DNA from: Rhodopirellula sp.
GTDB taxonomy: Bacteria; Planctomycetota; Planctomycetia; Pirellulales; Pirellulaceae
Direction of reading: 5' to 3'
Length of the DNA: 5,540 nucleotides
NCBI GenBank assembly: GCA_002714565.1
Contig: PAXU01000051.1
Coordinates: forward strand, 17,613-23,152
Shown: positions 1 to 5,540 of the stretch, in pieces
How the letters are laid out: each line of letters begins with the position of its first letter
How positions within the stretch are numbered: the first letter of the stretch is position 1
Made by a program: the position numbers and the translations under genes
The notes under the pieces: model-generated
Database searches by the model: none
Seen by the model: the letters and a program-made list of their open reading frames with translations, nothing else
What the model was told of the DNA's origin: nothing

Positions 1-609
1 CTTGGCGCTGCTTGCATTAGCAACGGTATTGAAACGCGGGTCCTGGGAATCACTCGACATTTACGAATGACTCGCCGACTGGGGGTAACACGCTTCCAAT
101 ACTGCGGCAGTGTCGGCCCTTTACGTGTTGCGGACTCTCTAAGCATGGCGATATCAACTATGGCCAGTGAAATCGCACATAGGTGTGGTATCGTCGGACT
201 ATTTGGCCTGGACTTCAAAGTCCGGAACAACCAAATCTGGTTGCTTGAAATAAACCCACGTTTCACGGCATCCATGGATTTACTCAGTAATGGCACTGGT
301 GCGAATCTCATACAGCAACACATTGACGCGTGCCTCAATAAACCACTAATTCCAATTCAGCATTCCAAAAAACTTTCAGCAATTGAGACGCGCGCTATTC
401 TATTTGCCAAGTCGCCGACCAGATTTACTCCCATTTGTAACCAATGGGATTTCATCGCGGACATTCCTGATCACAATGCTACGTTGGAGGTTGGGAACCC
501 GATTTGCAGTGTTTACGGTCGCGGCAATACAGCATCGGAGTCTGTGAGGCATACCATGCAAAATGTCGACCGTCTTGAATCCACATTGAGAATTGAAAAC
601 TTCGAATAG
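1..609 (+). CDS. ATP-grasp domain ligase, C-terminal part (5' truncated by window edge)
   Basis: The frame is open from base 1 to the TAG at 607-609, giving 202 visible residues; the start and the N-terminal substrate/ATP lobes lie outside the window. The ATG at base 67 is internal, because the 22 codons before it read as continuous ATP-grasp sequence. Visible signatures are CGSVGPL (visible residues 35-41), GLDF with Asp71, and LLEINPR with Glu83, Asn85 and Arg87. The acidic and Asn residues are the Mg-ATP ligands of the ATP-grasp fold. The tail contains GNPICSVYGRG, typical of the carboligase-like ATP-grasp group. Such enzymes join a carboxylate to an amine or thiol through an acyl-phosphate, in the cytoplasm. 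The pattern resembles the COG2232-type proteins of methylotrophs and planctomycetes, some of which lie near tetrahydromethanopterin genes. The substrate cannot be told from this fragment. It converges on the acyltransferase gene downstream. Confidence 0.85.
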   Translation, partial: LGAACISNGIETRVLGITRHLRMTRRLGVTRFQYCGSVGPLRVADSLSMAISTMASEIAHRCGIVGLFGLDFKVRNNQIWLLEINPRFTASMDLLSNGTGANLIQQHIDACLNKPLIPIQHSKKLSAIETRAILFAKSPTRFTPICNQWDFIADIPDHNATLEVGNPICSVYGRGNTASESVRHTMQNVDRLESTLRIENFE

Positions 610-627
610 CGTGCTTTTGGAATTACC

Positions 628-1374
628 TCAATCCGGACGCCACTTACGTCCAGCAATGCTCACTTCAAAATCATCGTGTCCGCCAAGTTCTGCAATGGCA
701 GATACACACTTTCGAGTCCATTTGATGATCTCACTTTTCTCCATCGGACCGTCTACAGGCTTTTCAATGTGTATTGGTGAACCGAGAATTGCTGTGATCC
801 GTCCGCGTCGCAGGAATGGTGAATAGGCCTTGGTTCCCAGCGATCCCCCTTCGATGTGAAAGGGAATAATCGGAACGCCAGCGCGTGCTGCAATCAACAC
901 TAGTCCGGGACGTACCGACTGCATGAATTCATCGGTCTTGTTTAACCGACCCTCCGGAAACAAGCCAAGCATTCCTCCATTTCGACAATGTGCAATTGCA
1001 TTTCTTGTTGCCTTGGTATCGTTACCGGATCGACCGGCAGGAATGGCGCCCAAGTACCGCATCATCTTTCCCAACACAGGGATTTGCATGTATTCAGCTG
1101 CAATTAACCAACCAATTGGGCGAAAACAGGCCATTTGAATGATTAGCGAATCAGCACTTGAGCGGTGATTCGCGATGAGAATAGCCCCTCGGGTGGTTCT
1201 CGGCAGACGCCCGTGCAATCGACCTCGCCACAAAAACAAGCAAAACATTGCTGATATCGCCCAGAGTATTGTCTGCAATGGTGTCAGGCCAATACAGCGA
1301 CTCGCAAGTAGAATGAGCCAAACCGGCGCTAAGGCCATGATGATCACAAACGTTTGCGCAAGTGTATCCTGCAT
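628..1374 (-). CDS. PlsC-like 1-acyl-sn-glycerol-3-phosphate acyltransferase family protein
   Basis: This 248-residue protein carries the lysophospholipid acyltransferase motifs in order: NHRSSAD (residues 69-75), giving the catalytic H-x4-D pair His70/Asp75; a motif II-like GAIPAGR segment (109-115); FPEGR (139-143), which binds the glycerol phosphate acceptor; and VPIIP (168-172, with Val168 and Pro171). Two hydrophobic segments at about 7-28 and 33-50 would anchor it in the inner membrane with the active site in the cytoplasm. The family transfers a fatty acyl group to a lysophospholipid, typically making phosphatidate. The length is normal for the family. The ATG is the first start after an in-frame TAG at 1387-1389, only four codons upstream, so the N-terminus is well bounded; the ribosome site is weak (AGG three bases before ATG). 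Bacteria of this kind often have several paralogues, so the exact acceptor is inferred. It could form the end of a transcript with the upstream acetyltransferase. Confidence 0.9.
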   Translation of the reverse strand: MQDTLAQTFVIIMALAPVWLILLASRCIGLTPLQTILWAISAMFCLFLWRGRLHGRLPRTTRGAILIANHRSSADSLIIQMACFRPIGWLIAAEYMQIPVLGKMMRYLGAIPAGRSGNDTKATRNAIAHCRNGGMLGLFPEGRLNKTDEFMQSVRPGLVLIAARAGVPIIPFHIEGGSLGTKAYSPFLRRGRITAILGSPIHIEKPVDGPMEKSEIIKWTRKCVSAIAELGGHDDFEVSIAGRKWRPD

Positions 1375-1487
1375 ATACCTGTTTTTCTATATCGCGCGGT
1401 CATTCAATGGCCGGGTCAACTGTCATGGTTAACCCTAAAGAGCATAGTGTCAGCTTAACTCACGCTATCACTGATGTGTGCTACGAA
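1375..1487. other. Intergenic gap between rimI and the acyltransferase gene
   Basis: These 113 bases separate two minus-strand genes. They hold an in-frame TAG (1387-1389) that fixes the acyltransferase start, and an 8-base palindrome GGTTAACC (1427-1434). A TTGACC (1414-1419, minus) and TATAGA (1386-1391, minus) are present but 22 bases apart, too far for a normal sigma-70 promoter. No stem followed by a T run is seen after the rimI stop, so neither termination nor independent initiation can be argued from sequence. Confidence 0.5.
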
Positions 1488-2009
1488 TCAACCCGCCATA
1501 CGAGAAATACGATTCACTGGAGCAGGCTCGGTCTTAAGCTCTTCCGTATAACGGAACTGCATCAGATACGCATCTTCCACCGTATCGTCGTAGTAATCTC
1601 TTAGTACAGAAATTGCTCGGAATCCCAGCGACTTAAAAAAGAGTTGAGCATCAAGATTCGTCTCGCGAACCTCAAGCACAATTCGATTCCGTCTGTGTGG
1701 TGACAGTTTGCTAACGAGCTTATCCACCAACGCTGTACCGATACCCCGTCGCATCGCAGATTCTGCAACGGCAAAATTCAAAATATGTAGTCGGTTGGTA
1801 TGAAGCTCGTAAATCATAAAGCCGACGATTTCATCGTCCAGCTCCACAACCATGCCGATACAATTCCGCTGACGCAAGCAGCGCAAGAAATCATCCTCTG
1901 TCCAGGGAAATTCAAAGTTTGATTCTTCGATTTCCAGAACAGTTGGCAAATCACGACGGATCATCCATCGGATATGCAAATCAGTTCTTTGTGATTGCCC
2001 AAGCCCCAT
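1488..2009 (-). CDS. rimI: RimI-like GNAT N-terminal alanine acetyltransferase
   Basis: This 173-residue GNAT protein matches RimI, which acetylates the N-terminal Ala of ribosomal protein S18 in the cytoplasm using acetyl-CoA. RimI signatures run the full length: FPWTEDDF (34-41), the acetyl-CoA pyrophosphate loop RRGIGTA (87-93), LEVRETN (112-118), SLGF (127-130) and the end block RDYYDD...EDAYLM (137-150). Glu113 corresponds to the catalytic base Glu103 of the enterobacterial enzyme. The catalytic Tyr115 position is Phe125 here (FFKSLGF instead of LYESLGF). It is about 25 residues longer than E. coli RimI, through a short N-terminal extension and a polar tail of about 18 residues. The ATG is supported by a strong AAGGAG six bases upstream. 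Substrate specificity is inferred from family resemblance; another protein N-acetyltransferase of the same group is possible, especially given the Tyr change. No tsaB or tsaD neighbour is in the window. Confidence 0.85.
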   Translation of the reverse strand: MGLGQSQRTDLHIRWMIRRDLPTVLEIEESNFEFPWTEDDFLRCLRQRNCIGMVVELDDEIVGFMIYELHTNRLHILNFAVAESAMRRGIGTALVDKLVSKLSPHRRNRIVLEVRETNLDAQLFFKSLGFRAISVLRDYYDDTVEDAYLMQFRYTEELKTEPAPVNRISRMAG

Positions 2010-2201
2010 TGTGGACTCCTTCCCTCATGTGGCTCACCTTTGGCTCCCAGTAATGCTGCGGCTCTCTAAAGGCCGTTTGCATCTCATAAAATGGGTAGGC
2101 CAGACAACTTTGGCGATGTAGCAAGCTATCAAATCTAGAATTCTGTGCCAAGACGAATTATGCAAGAACTTTAACCATCGGCATCTATCGGGAAGACGAG
2201 G
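2010..2201. other. Intergenic region between the large exported protein gene and rimI
   Basis: These 192 bases lie downstream of the large minus-strand gene and upstream of rimI. The only clear element is the rimI ribosome site. A poor sigma-70-like pair is readable on the minus strand: TTGGCA (2146-2151) and TAGCTT (2123-2128), 17 bases apart, with a 5/6 match at -35 but only 3/6 at -10. That would place a start about 100 bases before rimI. No stem with a T run follows the upstream stop codon. TGGCTC occurs twice, 11 bases apart, on the plus strand (2030-2035 and 2041-2046), with no evident role. Confidence 0.4.
2016..2021 (-). promoter_or_regulatory. Strong Shine-Dalgarno site of rimI
   Basis: The minus strand reads AAGGAG with six bases before the rimI ATG (2007-2009), a near-ideal ribosome binding site. 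It supports this start over any internal ATG and contrasts with the two neighbouring minus-strand genes, which have weak or no such sites. Confidence 0.8.
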
Positions 2202-5200
2202 CTAGGATACCTGACTCTGCATATCTAACCGCCGGGTGCTCACAAACTGAGAAAATAGAGAAATGGCAATAATAAACAGTCCAAACAAACTAGGCGAAAG
2301 CCAAATCCACCAGCAGATACCAGCAAGTGCCATCAGCATTCTTGGGCTATACTGCAACCACTCTAGCGTTAGCACATGGCTGCTAACCGCTTGAATTGCA
2401 AACAATGTTATTGCCACCATTGATAACATGAACAAGGTCATCCAAATACTCTGTTCACTCGAGTGAGCAAACTCGATTTTTACTGTCACCTGAGGTGCTT
2501 CTAACACTGCCGTTTGTAACGTGCCTGAAACGTGATTCGTCCAGACCCAATCTTGATATACGAGCGAATCAGCAATATCAGACACTTCACCTGATATCAC
2601 GCTGGTTTTAAGCTGGTCGTGCCGAGCACCCACCTCCTGGAAACGACCACGTGATTCGTCATCCAAAACCAAGTGTGCCATTCCATCTTTGATTGCTGCA
2701 AATTGCTGCATCCAATTCTGCACTTCTCTTTGAAGTGACACGGATGAGTGACCCGTTGCCACATCAATGGTTGTTTCCAGCACGTCGTTTAGACTCTCCA
2801 GTTGGCTCAAATGGTAATCCTCTACAGTACGGCTATCAGCACCCTCCACCGATAACAATCTGGAGTCACCGGTAACTGCGATACTCAATAGCGACGTAGT
2901 GACCGAAACGTTTGCGATTCTCGGCAAGTCCAAGACCATGGTTGATATGCCGCGATTATCAATTTGAAGTGTACGGTGGAAGATTACACGAACCAGTTGC
3001 GGTGAATATGGAGTCAACAAGTCAATTTTATATTCCGTGGCACTGATCTTTTCAGGTTCGACAGAGATATTACCGACAAGAACGCTTACTAGGTTGGTAC
3101 CCTGAGGCAAGGAAAGTCCTACTTCCGTGTGGTTTGCCGGTTCAACAACAAACCACGCGCTTCCTTGAATACCAGAATTTGGATCCAACAGAATACTGTG
3201 ATTGGAAATTCGAATATTCGGATCGGATTCCGCATCCTCAACGTTAAAAATATGAGCATCCCAGGCTACCGGTGATGCAAGGAACACTTCATGCGATTGA
3301 TTAGAAATAGCCGAGTCCATCAACGGTGAAGTCCATTGCTGTATCGGCTGTAACTGCGAAACCTGCCACTGGATTCGACGATCTTCCAGATTACGTGGTA
3401 GTGCCACGTATGATTGCATTCCATTCTGCTGAGCGTCTAGCATTTCCAATCTTGGTACTCGTACGCCACCTTCGGGCACCACCAGTCGGCGTTGTATAGA
3501 AAACTCAAACGATGAGTCCGAAGTGACCGGCTTTGTTGGAATCAGTAGCAAATCAACGCGCCCCTGCTCCAACGAAGACTGGAGCCGTGTTTGCATTGGC
3601 GGCTGGATCTCTAACTGCGTATCCCAGTCATCCGGTACGCGCAATCGAATAACATCTAGTACCCCATCCACAACATCTACGGAGAAACTTGTTTTTGAGA
3701 GCCAATTGGTATCATCCCTGATCAACTCCGTAACCTGTGCCGATCTAAACGCGAGCTGATTACTCGCAATGGACAGTGACCCAGTGATGGGATCGCCAGT
3801 ATCATTTGTGATTTCAGCCATGACGTAAGCTCCGAATCCTGCAGAACCTTGCTGTGTTCCGCCGCGATACACAGACCCTTCGCTGAGATTACTCACTGAG
3901 GCCGTAACAGTGGCACGGCGCTGAAGCAACACACGATCACTGAGCAACGACGTATCTTCAATCTGAATATTAGGAATCCGCTGCGGTTCTAATCCAGACG
4001 GCACGCGACCACGCATAACGATCTTGTGCTCACCGACAACCGGCCTGTCCAGAAACACATGGACAGCACTTTGAGAGTTATCAACGTATTCGACTGACAT
4101 GGGAGCGCCGTCCTGAATCACACTTAATGATTCAACCGAAAATTCCGGTGGTGTCTTCAATTGATACTGAAGTGAACCACCACGAAACGTATTGACCGTT
4201 GCTTCGTACTCAACACTGATGGCCTCCTTTTGCACTAACATGGTTGTCAATTGCGTCACGTGAGTTTGCGGCACCTGATATGACGTCTTCAGTTGCCAGG
4301 GGCTATCGGCCGTGCTGCTCGTAAATGCGAGCGTAGGTAAAGTCTCTCCACCCCATGTATCAGCAAAGGTTTTTGGGGTCACGCGGGTCTCCGACTCGGA
4401 CAATTCCAGCAACCATTGCAGTCGATTTGAAATAGTTGCACCGAGCCAGCGTGAACCAATTCGTGATACCACCGGTGTGATTCCCGGTTTTCTTACTGTC
4501 CCGGTACCGGTTTGCTCGTGCAAATAAAACTTCAATTCCAGGTTGAAACGCCCGCTTTGCGGAGTGCTAAGCGTCACGTACAGTCGGCTGGAATCTGCAT
4601 CCCGAATGATCTCGATATCTTCTATCAAACCAGCTTCTTGTATAGGTATCGTTCGCACATCGTGATCGAGCAAGAATTCGAGATACCGGACCTGACCTCG
4701 CACAACTTCGACTTCGTACCGTGCATCGACCGTCACCGAATGCGGGTCCACATCCAACCAGTAGTATTCGTCAACGGTAACAACTGCGGCTGTATTGCTA
4801 CTCTCAAATCCTGTTGCCCAACTCAGATCTAAGACACCTGCCGTCCCCAGTTGTACGACTGATTCACCGGTTGCTTCATCTCGGCTGATCATTCCTAACG
4901 CTGACGCGACTTCGATTTCTGGGCTATCTTGAGGGTGATTTATTCGTAACACTGAATCCGGGACGGCGGGCACTTCACACTTTAAGCCCATTAATTGGCC
5001 GAGCGATGTAATAGTAGGAGTTGCGGTAATCGCCACGTCAAAAACCGATGCTTCAATTGCCTCTAAAATGATTGCCGTGCCTCGTGCATTCCACTGCAGT
5101 AGCACGACTTCATCGTTTATCCGTACTTCTTCGATACGAACTTGATCTGCTCGAATGGGTAATTGGATTTGTTCCGTTGATTCTGCAGATACAATGGTGA

Positions 5201-5519
5201 AATTCAGTTTTAATTGCTGATCGAAGAACTGCCGTAGATTTGCATCCCAATTCCAATCCACTTCATATTCGGTTTTGGTGATCATCCAATCAGATTGCGC
5301 GGTTTGTTGTGCGGCCGTTCGTTGATGGATCGTGCGATAAAATGCTTCGGGCAGGTACACATACTTTCCAGCAGGGTTGTTATCAGCATCTACCGGATAG
5401 TAGACGTCAAAAACAGTCGGAAGTTCAGGCATAGTCGCTTCTTGTGCCAGTACTGATGCCGTTGCTGACAGAGTTGCCATCCACAACAAGCCGTGCATGA
5501 CTTTTGGTACCCACTGCAA
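2202..5519 (-). CDS. Large exported, C-terminally membrane-anchored protein of unknown function (start uncertain)
   Basis: The function is not recognised. About 1105 residues are visible, with a signal peptide at 1-25 (Lys6, hydrophobic core, then VLA before Gln26). Next comes a segment with the pattern PVDxDxxPxG...PExFY (42-61), which I recall from other large planctomycete exported proteins. A long beta-rich region follows (about 82-890). A polar, probably helical stretch spans about 895-985. Hydrophobic segments at about 1026-1046 and 1061-1092 (two or three membrane passes) end in a basic STRR tail. This predicts a large domain outside the cytoplasm anchored at the C-terminus. There are only two cysteines (181 and 1069) and no enzyme motif was found, suggesting a structural, binding or scaffold role. 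The start is unsure. The first possible start in the window is TTG at 5517-5519, with no clear ribosome site; the frame stays open to base 5540. An ATG at 5496-5498 would give a signal peptide without its Lys. Confidence 0.8.
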   Translation of the reverse strand: MQWVPKVMHGLLWMATLSATASVLAQEATMPELPTVFDVYYPVDADNNPAGKYVYLPEAFYRTIHQRTAAQQTAQSDWMITKTEYEVDWNWDANLRQFFDQQLKLNFTIVSAESTEQIQLPIRADQVRIEEVRINDEVVLLQWNARGTAIILEAIEASVFDVAITATPTITSLGQLMGLKCEVPAVPDSVLRINHPQDSPEIEVASALGMISRDEATGESVVQLGTAGVLDLSWATGFESSNTAAVVTVDEYYWLDVDPHSVTVDARYEVEVVRGQVRYLEFLLDHDVRTIPIQEAGLIEDIEIIRDADSSRLYVTLSTPQSGRFNLELKFYLHEQTGTGTVRKPGITPVVSRIGSRWLGATISNRLQWLLELSESETRVTPKTFADTWGGETLPTLAFTSSTADSPWQLKTSYQVPQTHVTQLTTMLVQKEAISVEYEATVNTFRGGSLQYQLKTPPEFSVESLSVIQDGAPMSVEYVDNSQSAVHVFLDRPVVGEHKIVMRGRVPSGLEPQRIPNIQIEDTSLLSDRVLLQRRATVTASVSNLSEGSVYRGGTQQGSAGFGAYVMAEITNDTGDPITGSLSIASNQLAFRSAQVTELIRDDTNWLSKTSFSVDVVDGVLDVIRLRVPDDWDTQLEIQPPMQTRLQSSLEQGRVDLLLIPTKPVTSDSSFEFSIQRRLVVPEGGVRVPRLEMLDAQQNGMQSYVALPRNLEDRRIQWQVSQLQPIQQWTSPLMDSAISNQSHEVFLASPVAWDAHIFNVEDAESDPNIRISNHSILLDPNSGIQGSAWFVVEPANHTEVGLSLPQGTNLVSVLVGNISVEPEKISATEYKIDLLTPYSPQLVRVIFHRTLQIDNRGISTMVLDLPRIANVSVTTSLLSIAVTGDSRLLSVEGADSRTVEDYHLSQLESLNDVLETTIDVATGHSSVSLQREVQNWMQQFAAIKDGMAHLVLDDESRGRFQEVGARHDQLKTSVISGEVSDIADSLVYQDWVWTNHVSGTLQTAVLEAPQVTVKIEFAHSSEQSIWMTLFMLSMVAITLFAIQAVSSHVLTLEWLQYSPRMLMALAGICWWIWLSPSLFGLFIIAISLFSQFVSTRRLDMQSQVS
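2850..5276 (-). other. Five divergent ~175-residue beta-rich units inside the large exported protein
   Basis: Reading the translation, one pattern recurs five times. It starts with an aromatic/hydrophobic strand (anchors Tyr85, Tyr268, Tyr438, Phe612 and Phe790; spacings 183, 170, 174 and 178). Next comes a strand usually leading into Pro (QLP, TPP, RVP, SLP in units 1, 3, 4 and 5), then alternating hydrophobic strands, and a pair such as 'VHVFLDRP..GEHKIVMRG'. Finally there is a linker strand often containing VP or IP (EVPAVP, RIPNI, RVPRL, DLPRI). This suggests tandem beta-sandwich-like domains. The similarity is by eye only, the units are too diverged to show at DNA level, and the boundaries are approximate. 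Confidence 0.45.
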
Positions 5520-5540
5520 GGTAAATTCGCCGTCGGTTGC

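Noticed and set aside
1386..1419. Possible minus-strand promoter TTGACC / TATAGA before the acyltransferase gene
   Set aside because: The hexamers are 22 bases apart instead of about 17, and no better pairing was found.
1362..1604. Plus-strand open frame of 80 codons spanning the acyltransferase-rimI gap
   Set aside because: It overlaps both well-supported minus-strand genes antisense, has no protein-like features and no ribosome site.
1981..2082. Short minus-strand frame of 33 codons overlapping the rimI start, and a 17-codon frame (2034-2087) ending just before the rimI ribosome site
   Set aside because: Neither has a ribosome site of its own or recognisable protein features. Frames this short are common by chance, and the AAGGAG site is correctly spaced for rimI, not for them.
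2452..2469. Near-perfect 18-base palindrome with a perfect TCACTCGAGTGA core, inside the large gene
   Set aside because: A 12-base perfect palindrome is expected about once in a window of this size. It sits in coding sequence (around residues 1018-1023) with no neighbouring copies, so an operator role is not supported.
3126..3159. Inverted repeat with 8 perfect base pairs (GTGGTTTG/CAAACCAC) extendable to 11 with one mismatch, around a 12-base loop
   Set aside because: It lies in the middle of the large coding region with no T run after it. Inverted repeats with arms of this length are expected by chance at about one or two per window.
4471..4515. Cluster of CCGGT motifs including the palindrome CCGGTACCGG (4501-4510)
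   Set aside because: It falls in codons for a Gly/Thr/Pro/Val-rich stretch of the large protein. The spacing is irregular and no regulatory context exists.
4512..4832. Plus-strand open frame of 106 codons antisense to the large gene
   Set aside because: It is a shadow: the opposite strand encodes continuous, patterned protein sequence here, while this frame shows no domain or membrane segment.

Overview
The window looks like an ordinary chromosomal stretch from a bacterium that is probably a planctomycete (Pirellulaceae-like). Three things point there. One is a very long exported protein of unknown function with a 'PVDxDxxPxG...PExFY' stretch near its N-terminus. The second is a RimI whose conserved acetyl-CoA-side motif reads 'AQLFF' instead of the usual 'A..LY'. 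The third is a methylotroph/planctomycete-type ATP-grasp ligase. This assignment rests on recall of the families, not on a search, and is of moderate certainty.

Layout: bases 1-609 (+) hold the C-terminal ~200 residues of an ATP-grasp enzyme whose start lies outside the window. It converges, with only 18 bases between stop codons, on a PlsC-like acyltransferase (628-1374, -). Upstream of that on the same strand are a RimI-type N-acetyltransferase (1488-2009, -) and a ~1105-residue exported, membrane-anchored protein (2202-5519, -), whose reading frame stays open to the right edge of the window. The three minus-strand genes point the same way, separated by 192 and 113 bases, so one transcript is possible but not demonstrated. 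No RNA gene, insertion sequence, CRISPR array, attachment site or convincing terminator was found.

How the genes relate: the acyltransferase (membrane phospholipid synthesis) and RimI (protein N-terminal acetylation) are housekeeping functions, and the ATP-grasp gene is a small-molecule or peptide ligase of unknown substrate. No shared pathway is evident. The part most worth a second look is the large protein. By eye it consists of about five divergent beta-rich units of ~175 residues between a signal peptide and a C-terminal membrane hairpin. The second point is that RimI has Phe where the characterised enzyme has its catalytic Tyr. No new defence or mobile system is visible.
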